Shown here one piece after another: positions 54,121-62,557 of a stretch of 64,000 nt of DNA (its first letter is position 1; every line of letters begins with the position of its first letter). A program made the position numbers and the translations under genes. The stretch comes from Clostridiales bacterium (GTDB taxonomy: Bacteria; Bacillota; Clostridia; Oscillospirales; CAG-272): NCBI GenBank assembly GCA_012727435.1, contig JAAYHB010000021.1:342625-406624 (forward strand), given 5' to 3'. Below the pieces are notes generated by a model. That model searched no databases and was not told the DNA's origin. It saw only the letters and a list, made by a program, of their open reading frames with translations.

Positions 54121-55284
54121 ATGATGAGTATGGCAAAACGTTTATTGGTACTTACCTTTGCGCTTGTCTTTTTAACACTCGGATTTGTCGGCTGCGGAAA
54201 GAAAGATACCTCGGGGAAACTGGTTATCGGCGGCACCGGCCCTCTGACAGGTGAGGCTTCTACATACGGAACCTCGGTTAAGAGAGGCGCGCAGATTGCT
54301 ATTGACGAAATCAATGACGCCGGCGGCATCAATGGCATCAAGCTTGAATTTATCTTTGAAGATGATGAGGCCGATGGCACAAAGGCAAAAGCAGCCTTTG
54401 AAAAGTTAATGGACAACGGCATGCAGATATTTATGGGGACGGTCACTTCGGGCGCCGGCGTTGCCCTTAACGAAGCTATAAAAAATGAAGGACTCCTGCA
54501 CGTTACTCCCAGCGCTTCTCAGATCGAAGCGATTGAAAACCCCAATTCATTCCGCATTTGCTTTAATGACGTTGACCAGGGCAAGGCAATGGCTGAATAC
54601 ATATATCAAAAGTTAGGTTACAAGAAAGCAGCCATAATTTACAACCAGGATGACAGTTACAGCAGCGGCCTTTACGATGCATTCAAGAAAAGGTGGACCG
54701 AGCTTGGCGGAAGCATCTCTGCCGATACCTCCTTCGCAAAGGCGGCAACAGACTTCAACGCACAGCTTACCAAGATTGCCGGTTCTGATGCAGATTTCTT
54801 GTTTATGCCGATTTATGCTGAAAAGGCATCTCAAATTATCATTGCCGCAAACGAAAAAAATATAAAACTTCCGCTTTTGGGTTGCGACGGTCTCGACGGC
54901 ATTCTTAACTATCTTACGGGCGACAACGCGAAACTGGTTGAAGGATTAATCTACTACACACCCTTTCTTGCCAGCGATCCTTCTGAAAAAGTGCAGTCTT
55001 TCGTAGCCAAGTATAAAGCAAAATACAATCTTGAACCTGACCAGTTTGCGGCAGATGCTTATGACGCTATCTATGTTATCAAGGCCGCAATTGAAAAGGC
55101 GGGACTCACAGTAGAAGATACCAAGTTAACTGCCAAAGAGCTTGGCGAAAAACTGGTCCCCGTAATGACACAAATCGAAGTAGACGGTCTTACTGGAAAG
55201 ATAACATTCAGCACTTCGGGCGAGCCTACAAAATCCGCAAAAGTTGCTGAAATCAAAGACGGTAAATACGTCGCCAAAGACTAA
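54121..55284 (+). CDS. livJ: Branched-chain amino acid ABC transporter, substrate-binding lipoprotein
   Basis: A 387-residue type I periplasmic-binding-fold lipoprotein: signal peptide to lipobox FVGC (Cys25), then IGGTGPLTGEASTYGTSVKRGAQIAIDEIN, in pieces, the classical LivJ start. Lobe boundaries and the FLFMPIYAEKASQIIIAANE segment match leucine/isoleucine/valine-binding proteins; specificity could also be for related amino acids or amides. ATG 54121 follows AGGAGG by six bases (54124 is also possible). First gene of livJHMGF. A pair of hairpins separates it from livH, and the segment is clearly more A+T-rich than the flanks. Confidence 0.93.
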   Translation: MMSMAKRLLVLTFALVFLTLGFVGCGKKDTSGKLVIGGTGPLTGEASTYGTSVKRGAQIAIDEINDAGGINGIKLEFIFEDDEADGTKAKAAFEKLMDNGMQIFMGTVTSGAGVALNEAIKNEGLLHVTPSASQIEAIENPNSFRICFNDVDQGKAMAEYIYQKLGYKKAAIIYNQDDSYSSGLYDAFKKRWTELGGSISADTSFAKAATDFNAQLTKIAGSDADFLFMPIYAEKASQIIIAANEKNIKLPLLGCDGLDGILNYLTGDNAKLVEGLIYYTPFLASDPSEKVQSFVAKYKAKYNLEPDQFAADAYDAIYVIKAAIEKAGLTVEDTKLTAKELGEKLVPVMTQIEVDGLTGKITFSTSGEPTKSAKVAEIKDGKYVAKD

Positions 55285-55303
55285 AATTGATTATTCTGGA
55301 CAA

Positions 55304-55334
55304 TACGGGGAAGACAGTTGATTTCTTCCCCGTA
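55304..55334 (+). promoter_or_regulatory. Hairpin after livJ
   Basis: TACGGGGAAG (55304-55313) pairs with CTTCCCCGTA (55325-55334), 11-base loop, 19 bases past the livJ stop. No T-run follows, so it is more likely a 3' end stabiliser or partial attenuator than a full terminator. Confidence 0.55.
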
Positions 55335-55358
55335 ATTGATTTAGCCGAAAAGGCATTA

Positions 55359-55412
55359 TTTACCGTTTTTTGAGCGGTTCGGAGAATTCCGAACTGCTTA
55401 AAAAACAGTAAA
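55359..55412 (+). promoter_or_regulatory. Long intercistronic hairpin between livJ and livH
   Basis: A 25-bp stem (55359-55383 with 55388-55412), four-base loop, one mismatch and two G-U pairs, centred near GGAGAATTCC. It ends 17 bases before the livH ribosome-binding site. Such stems between a binding-protein gene and its permease often stabilise the upstream message and lower downstream expression. Confidence 0.7.
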
Positions 55413-55441
55413 TAGCTTTACTTTTACCTAAGGAGCAGTTT

Positions 55442-56329
55442 ATGCAACAGTTTATAATGACGTTGATAGACGGTATCAACCTGGGGAGTGTTTACGCACT
55501 TGTTGCCCTCGGATATACCATGGTGTACGGTATTGCCAAAATGCTGAATTTTGCCCACGGTGACATCATCATGGTCGGGGCTTATACCATTGTGGTTTTC
55601 ATTACCAGACTTTCGATAAGTGTTCCTTTGGCAATGATTCTCTGTGTTGCGTTTTGCGCACTTTTGGGCTTTGTGGTAGAAAAACTGGCCTACAAGCCGC
55701 TTCGCCATGCGACGCCCCTTTCGGTTCTCATCACGGCAATCGGGGTCAGTTATCTGCTTCAGAATCTCGCACTTCTCATTTTCGGTACCAACCGACAATT
55801 TATCGTAAGATTTATAGATGTCGGCAATTTTAATCTGTTTGGGGTTTCGGTTTCGGGAATCTCGGTCATTATCTGGGTCACAACCATTGTCATTATGATT
55901 GGCCTTTATACTTTTATCAAAAAGACAAAACTGGGACGCGCTATGCTGGCGGTCTCCGAAGATAAGGGTGCCGCACAGCTTATGGGTATCAATGTTAACC
56001 GCACCATCTCCATCACTTTTGTCATCGGCTCTGCCTTAGCCGGCGTCGCCAGCATTCTTTATTCGGCAAAATACCTGAATGTTGATCCATATACCGGTAG
56101 TTTATTCGGTATCAAGGCTTTTGCCGCTGCCGTATTCGGCGGTATCGGCAGCATTCCGGGCGCCATGATCGGCGGGCTGCTTATCGGCCTTATTGAAGCG
56201 CTCACGGCAAGCTACCTGCCCTTCAATCTGAATGCCGCGTCCGACGGATTCGCCTTTGTAATACTAATCATTATGCTTGTTTTGAAACCTACCGGGCTTT
56301 TGGGTAAGAAAAATACGGAAAAGGTGTAG
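55442..56329 (+). CDS. livH: Branched-chain amino acid ABC transporter permease LivH
   Basis: A 295-residue inner-membrane permease with about eight membrane segments. The opening DGINLGSVYALVALGYTMVYG and LNFAHGDIIMVGAY are the LivH family signature; the EAA-like coupling loop is near IKAFAAAVFGGIGSIPGAMIGG. It should form the channel with LivM. A TAAGGAGC site precedes ATG 55442, and it follows the long hairpin. Six bases separate it from livM. Confidence 0.95.
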   Translation: MQQFIMTLIDGINLGSVYALVALGYTMVYGIAKMLNFAHGDIIMVGAYTIVVFITRLSISVPLAMILCVAFCALLGFVVEKLAYKPLRHATPLSVLITAIGVSYLLQNLALLIFGTNRQFIVRFIDVGNFNLFGVSVSGISVIIWVTTIVIMIGLYTFIKKTKLGRAMLAVSEDKGAAQLMGINVNRTISITFVIGSALAGVASILYSAKYLNVDPYTGSLFGIKAFAAAVFGGIGSIPGAMIGGLLIGLIEALTASYLPFNLNAASDGFAFVILIIMLVLKPTGLLGKKNTEKV

Positions 56330-56335
56330 GCAACA

Positions 56336-57328
56336 ATGAAAAGGATAAACTTAAAATCGCATCGCAATTTGATTTTTGTTGCCGCAGCCATTGTTGTTTA
56401 TGCCTTCATTGCCTACGGCATGAACTCAAACCTGCTTCCGCGCGCTACACAAACCCTTGCTATCAAAGCGTGTTACAATGTCATTCTCGCGCTGTCTTTA
56501 AGCCTTATAGTAGGATTTTTGGGCGAGCTATCCTTAGGCCATGCTGGATTTTTCGCATTGGGGGCCTATTCCGGATGTATCTTTTCAATTAACTCAAATC
56601 TTCCAATAGAACTTCGCTTTGTTTTAGCCGCTCTAATCGGAGGGACTGTTGCAGCCATCGGCGGTTTTTTAATCAGCTCCTCTATCCTCCGCCTGCAGGG
56701 TGACTACCTTGCCATAGTAACCCTGGCTTTCGGTGAGATCATTCGTTCCTTTATCAAAATTATTCCCGTAACGGGAGGGACCGCCGGCCTTGGCGGCATT
56801 CCCTCTTTGGGTTCAAAGCTTAAAACTTTTACATTTTCTTATGTGTTTGTTATACTTACAATTCTGGTCATACGTAATATTGTCGCCTCCAGTCACGGAC
56901 GCGCGATAACTTCAATACGCGACAATGCCATCGCGGCGGAATCAATCGGAATTAACATAAAACTATATAAGATTAAAGTTTTCACCGTCGGCGCTTTTTT
57001 CGCGGGAATTGCCGGTGTTATCCTGGGTCACTATATCAACTTTATTGAACCCGCCAACTTTAACTACAATGTTTCTATCGAAATCCTGGTCATGGTGGTT
57101 CTCGGCGGAATGGGCAACCTGTTAGGCTCAATCATCGCGGCGGTGGTCATTACCTTCCTGCCTGAAATATTGAGGGGGTTTGACCAGTACCGGCTGCTCA
57201 TTTACGCTCTGGCGCTTATCTTTATGATGCTGGCAAGCAATTCGCCGAGAATTATTAATTTCAGAGTTAAGGCAAGAGAAAAGGCCGCCGGTCTCTACAA
57301 AAAACTGTTTACGAGGAAAGAAGAGTGA
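56336..57328 (+). CDS. livM: Branched-chain amino acid ABC transporter permease LivM
   Basis: A 330-residue permease with about nine membrane segments. Family marks: LSLIVGFLGELSLGHAGFFALGAYSG, in pieces, and the cytoplasmic loop with SHGRAITSIRDNAIAAESIGI, followed by MVVLGGMGNLLGSIIAAV. The C-terminal ~20 residues are basic (REKAAGLYKKLFTRKEE). It overlaps livG by four bases (GTGA at 57325-57328). Confidence 0.95.
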   Translation: MKRINLKSHRNLIFVAAAIVVYAFIAYGMNSNLLPRATQTLAIKACYNVILALSLSLIVGFLGELSLGHAGFFALGAYSGCIFSINSNLPIELRFVLAALIGGTVAAIGGFLISSSILRLQGDYLAIVTLAFGEIIRSFIKIIPVTGGTAGLGGIPSLGSKLKTFTFSYVFVILTILVIRNIVASSHGRAITSIRDNAIAAESIGINIKLYKIKVFTVGAFFAGIAGVILGHYINFIEPANFNYNVSIEILVMVVLGGMGNLLGSIIAAVVITFLPEILRGFDQYRLLIYALALIFMMLASNSPRIINFRVKAREKAAGLYKKLFTRKEE

Positions 57329-58092
57329 CGCAAGTGGAACTGCTTGAGGTAAACAACATAGGAATCTCCTTCGGCGGCCTTCGCGCCGTTGATAATGTAA
57401 GCCTAACCATAAAAAACGGACAGCTATATGGCCTGATCGGCCCGAACGGTTCCGGAAAAACCACGCTTTTTAACATGATTACCGGGGTCTATAAACCCAC
57501 AAGCGGCACCTTTTATTTCAATGGCGAAAACCTAACCGGGAAAAGCCCTGTTGAGATAAACAAAAAAGGAATTGCCCGAACCTTTCAGAACATTCGTCTG
57601 TTCAAAAACATGAGCGTAATTGACAATGTTAAGGTCGGGCTGCACAACAAGCATAAATATACCATGTTTGAAAGCATTCTCCGTTTGCCCCGCTTTTTTC
57701 ATGAGGAGCAAAAGATGGAAGAGGAAGCGCTTGAGCTTTTGGGTGTTTTCGATTTGGACAAAGAAAAAGACTCTCTGGCCTGCAATCTGCCCTACGGCAA
57801 GCAACGCAAGCTCGAAATCGCCCGCGCCCTTGCCACCGGCCCGAAGCTGCTTTTGCTGGATGAGCCGGCAGCCGGTATGAATCCTAATGAGACTGAAGAG
57901 CTCATGGAAACGATACGTTTTATTCGTGATAATTTCAACATGACAATCCTGCTTATCGAGCACGATATGAAGCTCGTATCGGGCATCTGTGAGGAGATTT
58001 CAGTCCTTAATTTCGGAACGCTACTGGCCTCGGGCAAAACTTCCGAGGTACTCAATAACCCAGAAGTTATAGCGGCATATCTGGGGGAATAG
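57325..58092 (+). CDS. livG: Branched-chain amino acid ABC transporter ATPase LivG
   Basis: A 255-residue ABC ATPase. Walker A is GPNGSGKTT, the Q-loop/RTFQNIRLFKNMSV block is the LivG signature, the C-signature region is weak (LPYGKQRKLEIARAL instead of LSGGQ), and Walker B is LLLLDEPAAGMNP. The altered C motif, with YGKQR, is the usual LivG form. Start GTG 57325 overlaps livM. Confidence 0.95.
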   Translation: MTQVELLEVNNIGISFGGLRAVDNVSLTIKNGQLYGLIGPNGSGKTTLFNMITGVYKPTSGTFYFNGENLTGKSPVEINKKGIARTFQNIRLFKNMSVIDNVKVGLHNKHKYTMFESILRLPRFFHEEQKMEEEALELLGVFDLDKEKDSLACNLPYGKQRKLEIARALATGPKLLLLDEPAAGMNPNETEELMETIRFIRDNFNMTILLIEHDMKLVSGICEEISVLNFGTLLASGKTSEVLNNPEVIAAYLGE

Positions 58093-58102
58093 AGGCAATA
58101 TC

Positions 58103-58813
58103 ATGGCAATGCTTACAATCAACGATCTTCACGTTTATTACGGTGTTATTCAGGCCATTAAGGGCATATCTTTTGAAGTTAACGAAGGAGAAGTAATAGC
58201 TTTAATCGGTGCCAACGGTGCCGGGAAAACCACGATTTTACATACCATAACCGGCCTTATTGCGGCCAGGAGCGGTTCAATAATATTTCAAGGTCAGAAA
58301 CTGACCAAAACACCCGCCCACAGAATTGTCAAAATGGGCATTGCCCATGTTCCCGAGGGCCGTCGCATTTTTTCTCATCTTACGGTTTACGAAAATCTCC
58401 AGCTTGGCGCGTATACAAGGGGGGACAAAGCTGAAATTGAAGCTTCCCTCGAAACTGTCTATCGGCGTTTTCCGCGTCTTAAAGAACGGAAAAACCAGGT
58501 GGCCGGAACACTAAGCGGCGGCGAACAGCAAATGCTCGCGATAGGAAGAGCGTTAATGTCGCGCCCCAAACTTATTTTAATGGACGAACCTTCAATGGGG
58601 CTCTCTCCCATTTTGGTGAGTGAGATTTTCGATATTATCAAATCAATCAGCGAGGGCGGGACCACCGTGCTGCTGGTTGAACAGAACGCCAAAAAGGCAC
58701 TTACCATCGCTGACCGTGCCTATGTATTGGAGACCGGCAAGATCGTGCTTTCAGGCAACGCACAAGACCTGATAAATGATGAATCGGTCAAAAAGGCATA
58801 TCTCGGCGAGTAG
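58103..58813 (+). CDS. livF: Branched-chain amino acid ABC transporter ATPase LivF
   Basis: A 236-residue ABC ATPase, the second motor of the Liv system. Walker A GANGAGKTTILHT, signature LSGGEQQMLAIGRAL, Walker B LILMDEPSMGLSP, and the family's VPEGRRIFSHLTVYENL. ATG 58103 lies 10 bases after livG. It ends the operon. Confidence 0.95.
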   Translation: MAMLTINDLHVYYGVIQAIKGISFEVNEGEVIALIGANGAGKTTILHTITGLIAARSGSIIFQGQKLTKTPAHRIVKMGIAHVPEGRRIFSHLTVYENLQLGAYTRGDKAEIEASLETVYRRFPRLKERKNQVAGTLSGGEQQMLAIGRALMSRPKLILMDEPSMGLSPILVSEIFDIIKSISEGGTTVLLVEQNAKKALTIADRAYVLETGKIVLSGNAQDLINDESVKKAYLGE

Positions 58814-59164
58814 GTCAGCACAGCAGAAAACAAGTAAATCATTCGGTTTTTATGCGCCTTTGTGCTGCAAAACGCATTACGCAGCTGCAGTTGTTTTTAC
58901 ATCCAGCTTCGGTAAGGTATACAGCATATGTTATTGCTTCCTTTATAACATAATACCTTTGTTCGGATAGTTATATTATAAGCCAAAAATGTAAATATTA
59001 CAAAAGGCAATTGTATTTGCTGCACATCGGATTGCTCTCTGTTTGTGAGAAATTTTACAAAATTAAATAAACATGAGTTCCTCCGGCCGCATATTGTGGT
59101 ATAATATTACCAAGGAAAAGCCTCGATATAACTGTGCATGACCTTAGCGGACACGGGAGGAAAC
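58814..59164. other. Gene-free stretch between livF and the hydrolase, with a probable promoter
   Basis: No gene found. CAGCACA (about 58815) and TGTGCTG (about 58860) could pair over a long loop after livF. A TATAAT at 59100-59105 with an indistinct -35 (around 59077) points toward the hydrolase gene. A+T-rich up to about 59080, then the normal composition returns. Confidence 0.5.
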
Positions 59165-59200
59165 ATGAGAACGAGCCACCCCGGACGGTATGGAGTTTGA
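59165..59200 (+). CDS. Possible 11-residue leader peptide before the hydrolase gene
   Basis: ATG 59165 has a strong GGGAGGAAAC immediately upstream and opens an 11-codon frame ending at TGA 59198-59200, one base before the next ATG (59202). It may couple translation to the following gene, or reflect another frameshift at its start. Weakly supported. Confidence 0.3.
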   Translation: MRTSHPGRYGV

Positions 59201-59201
59201 T

Positions 59202-61423
59202 ATGAAACTATCTGCAAAATTCATCAGAGCACAGCTTGAGCTGATGCACCCCCTCCTGCAAAACCGCCCGCTGGAATTCTCGCGCAACAGCCAGGACAGG
59301 CTCGGTAAAATAATGCACGCGGCAAAAAACACGATGTGGTGACGATTGATATTGCGTTTGAGAAATTTAAAGCCGCATGGATACTCCCGCGGGACGAGCT
59401 GCGCTATGGCGTGATACTCTACCTTCACGGCGGCGGATACACCTGCGGCACGCTTGATTATGCCAAGGGCTTTGCCTCGGTGCTTGCGGCATCCTGCGGC
59501 ATGCGGGTTTTTTGCGCCGCATACCGGCTTGCCCCCGAGCACCCGTATCCCGCGGCGCTTGAGGATGCGTACAGCGCATACCGGTTCCTCCTCGACGAAG
59601 GGTACGACTCCAGACATGTTGTGCTCTGCGGGGAGAGCGCCGGCGGGGGGCTTATATACTCGCTTTGTTTTATGCTCAGGGACACCGGCCTGCCGCAGCC
59701 GGCCGGCCTTATCGCAATTTCCCCGTGGACAGATCTCACCCTGTCTGGAAAGTCGTATATCGACAACATTAAAACCGACCCGTCGATGAGCGTCGAGAGG
59801 CTTGAGTTTTTCGCCGATTGCTATACCGGAAGAAGATACGATCTTGTGGAAGACGCCGGCGGCGAATATCACAAGACGGCGCCGACAGACAAAAAAGACC
59901 CCTTTGTATCACCGCTGTTCGGTAACCTTGACGATATGCCGCCTTCCCTGATATTTGCCGGCGGGGATGAAATAATGCTCGACGACGCAAAACTCCTGCA
60001 CGAGAGGCTGCTTCTGGCGGGGGCCTCGAGCCGCCTGATCGTTAAGCCGAACATGTGGCATGCGTATGTACTGTTCTGCCTTGAGGAAAACAAGTCGGAT
60101 TTTGACGAAATCAACGGCTTTATGAAATCGGTTTTGCCGGAGGGCTCCGAGCGCAAACTCAGGTGGCTGAAGCTTGACAACGCCGCAAAAATATACCCCG
60201 CGGCGGCTACCAAAAGATGGAGCAACGTGTTCAGGCTTTCGGCCACGCTGAAAGAGGAGATCGACCGGGACTTACTTCAGTCGGCGCTTGACGTCACTGT
60301 GCGCCGCTTCCCCTCGATAGCCGTACGCCTGCGCCGCGGGCTTTTCTGGTATTACCTTGAGGAAGTGCCGCGAGCGCCGCGGATTACCGACGAGAAAAGC
60401 TATCCGCTCTCGCATATGCCCTTTGACGACATACGCAAGTGCGCTTTCCGCGTAATTCTGTACAAGAGAAGAATTGCGGTAGAGTTTTTTCACGCCGTCA
60501 CCGACGGCAACGGCGGGCTGGTTTTCCTGAAAACCCTTGTTGCCGAATATCTGTCAAGCAAATACGGAATCAGGATTCCTAACACCGACGGCGTGCTCGA
60601 TCGCCTTGAGACCCCGCCCGAGGAGGAATTTGAGGACAGCTTTCAGAAATATGCCGGAGAAATAAGAAAAAGCAGAATGGAGGCAAATTCCTTCAAGCCG
60701 ACCGGCACACCCGAGACCGACGGGTTCATTAACGTCACCACGTTTTTGCTTGATCTTGCTCGTGTTTCAGCTGCGGCAAAAGAAAAGAGGGTGACCATAA
60801 CCTCTTATCTTGCGGCGGCATTTATACAGGCCGGTATCCGGCTGCAACAGGAGTCCGGCTGGCCGCAAAAAAAGCAGAAGGCCGTGAAAATCCTGATTCC
60901 GGTAAATTTAAGGAAGCTTTTTCCGAGCCGGTCGCTGCGCAATTTTGTGTATTACGTGACCCCGGGAATAGACCCGCGCCTGGGTGAGTACACCTTCGAG
61001 GAGATATGCACCAGCATACATCACCAGTTGGGACTCTTTGTAACCCGCAACGAGATGGCCAGCCGCATCTCGGGCAATGTGCAGGACGAGCGGCGGCTGA
61101 TACTCAAACTGGCGCCGCTTTTCGTGAAGAACATAGTGATGAAAATCATGTTCTCTATCTTTGGAGAGCGGAAATCCATGATGTCGCTGTCAAACCTAGG
61201 GGCTATCAGGGTGCCCGATGTCATGGGAGAATATATTGAGAGGTTTGACTTTATACTCGGAGCCCAGTCGACCTCTCCCTACAACTGCGGGGTTCTTTCA
61301 TACCGGGACAAGCTCATAATCAATATAATCCGCAATATCAAGGAGCCGCTGCTTGAGAGGCGGTTTTACGAGGTGCTGCGCGAGCAGAATATTCCGGTCA
61401 AGGTCGAGAGCAACCAGAGATAA
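59202..61423 (+). CDS. Alpha/beta hydrolase fused to condensation-like acyltransferase (apparent -1 frameshift near the start)
   Basis: The N terminus starts at ATG 59202 (GGAG upstream) with MKLSAKFIRAQLELMHPLLQ, typical of clostridial hormone-sensitive-lipase-type hydrolases, but after 45 codons meets TGA (59340-59342). One extra A in the A6 run at 59324-59329 would join it to the open frame that continues without break from 59336 (GTG) to 61423. That frame has the oxyanion motif LHGGGY, the nucleophile elbow GESAGGG, and the His near PNMWHAYVLF; from about residue 285 of it a second domain follows with HAVTDG, the HxxxDG motif of condensation/alcohol acetyltransferase folds. The fused pair suggests transfer of acyl groups. 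The next gene, a zinc-ribbon membrane protein, is its usual neighbour. Confidence 0.75.
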
Positions 61424-61462
61424 AACAAACCGAAACAAGCTCCTTGAAAGGAATGGTCATAT

Positions 61463-62161
61463 ATGTACTGCGTAAAATGTGGAGTAGAGCTGGCAGACAG
61501 CGAAAAAAAGTGCCCGCTTTGCGGGACGCGGGTATATCATCCGGATATTGTCCCGGCCGAAGCCGAGCCTCCTTATCCCCCCTTTCAGAAACCCGCCGAG
61601 GCAATAAACCCGCGGGGGGTGTTGTTTGTCCTGACCGTGCTTTTTTTGATAATCGCCGCAATCTGCCTGCTCTGCGACTGGAATCTCAGCGGCGGCAGGA
61701 TTGTCTGGTCGGGGTTTGTGACCGGCGCGCTGGCTTTGATTTATGTGGCTTTTGTGCTGCCGTTCTGGTTTAGGCGGCCGAGCCCGGCAGTCTTTGTCCC
61801 GTGTGATTTTCTGGCCACAGCGCTTTATCTGTTTTATATTAACACAATTCTCGACGGAAACTGGTTTTTCACCTTCGCGCTGCCGCTCGTCGCCGGCATC
61901 GGGCTGATAACCACCGCGGTGGTTGTGCTCTCCTATTACATCAGGCGGGGATACCTCTTTATATGGAGCGGAGCCTGTATTCTCTTGGGCGTATATACCG
62001 TCGGCATAGAAGTTTTGATCAATATTACATTCAGCGTGCAGGAAAAGTTGGTCTGGTCCCTCTATCCCTGTGTCGCCCTGTTTATGATCGGGATAATGCT
62101 GCTCGTCATTGCGCTGGTCAGGCCGCTGCGCGAGTCGCTGCACAAAAAGTTCTTTCTGTAA
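61463..62161 (+). CDS. Zinc-ribbon multi-pass membrane protein (DUF6320-like)
   Basis: A 232-residue protein with an N-terminal zinc ribbon (CVKCGVEL...CPLCGTRVYHPD, residues 2-30) followed by about seven membrane segments. It fits the DUF6320-type proteins that accompany alpha/beta hydrolase and alcohol-acetyltransferase-like genes in Clostridia. ATG 61463 has GAAAGGAATG upstream at some distance. Function unknown; the constant linkage suggests it works with the fused acyltransferase upstream, perhaps to handle a lipid or cell-envelope substrate. Confidence 0.75.
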   Translation: MYCVKCGVELADSEKKCPLCGTRVYHPDIVPAEAEPPYPPFQKPAEAINPRGVLFVLTVLFLIIAAICLLCDWNLSGGRIVWSGFVTGALALIYVAFVLPFWFRRPSPAVFVPCDFLATALYLFYINTILDGNWFFTFALPLVAGIGLITTAVVVLSYYIRRGYLFIWSGACILLGVYTVGIEVLINITFSVQEKLVWSLYPCVALFMIGIMLLVIALVRPLRESLHKKFFL

Positions 62162-62330
62162 AAAAACATACGATATAAGTCTAAGTCAATATAAGTCAAT
62201 GTGAAGCGCTCACCAGTGATTGGACAACATGACGTTGTAGTGTAATGGCACAATAACAGTAAATACCGGCGCAGCGCAACATCAGGTTCAAAGCAAACCG
62301 GATTTTCTGGGCGTGTGCGGGACAAAAATT
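62162..62330. other. Stretch between the DUF6320-like gene and the tRNA remnant
   Basis: No gene, repeat or promoter that I can support. Contains TAAGTC/AAGTCAATATAAGTCAAT short direct repeats near 62178-62200. Confidence 0.4.
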
Positions 62331-62367
62331 AAAAGCCTTGAATCGTCAATGATTTCAAGGCTTTTTT
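62331..62367 (-). terminator. Terminator of the original tRNA-Pro gene
   Basis: AAAAGCCTTGAATC (62331-62344) pairs with GATTTCAAGGCTTTT (62351-62365) with a short loop, A-run and T-run on both flanks. On the minus strand it follows the tRNA CCA end by two bases, the expected place for the tRNA terminator. Confidence 0.8.
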
Positions 62368-62369
62368 GA

Positions 62370-62414
62370 TGGTCGGAGTGACTGGATTTGAACCAGCGGC
62401 CTCTTGGTCCCGAA
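62370..62414 (-). mobile_element. attachment-site copy of the 3' half of tRNA-Pro(CGG)
   Basis: On the minus strand the 45 bases read as the 3' half of a tRNA: anticodon loop TTCGGGA, 3' anticodon arm CCAAG, variable loop, T arm GGTTCAAATCC with TTC-A, acceptor arm ACTCCG, discriminator A and CCA. The 5' half (D arm, 5' acceptor, 5' anticodon arm) is absent; it is replaced by unrelated sequence. The original terminator follows. This is the footprint left when an element integrates into a tRNA gene by the anticodon loop: the intact tRNA is expected at the other end of the element, outside the window to the right. Confidence 0.8.
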
Positions 62415-62425
62415 GAACGTGGGAG

Positions 62426-62557
62426 ATATTCCCTTTAGTTCCTCTATATGCCCTCAAGTCCCCATTTTACTGCATTCTTGGCACTGGCAAGGTCTGCCAT
62501 ATTCCCTTACGTGGAATTATATTCCCTCTTGAAGTGTGTACTTTTGTGTGTACTTTT
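62426..62557. repeat. Arm-type repeats beside the attachment site
   Basis: ATATTCCCTT occurs at 62426-62435 and 62499-62508 and as ATATTCCCTC at 62519-62528. GTGTGTACTTTT is repeated in exact tandem at 62534-62545 and 62546-62557. Clustered short direct repeats next to the core site are typical of integrase arm sites in attP. Confidence 0.6.
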
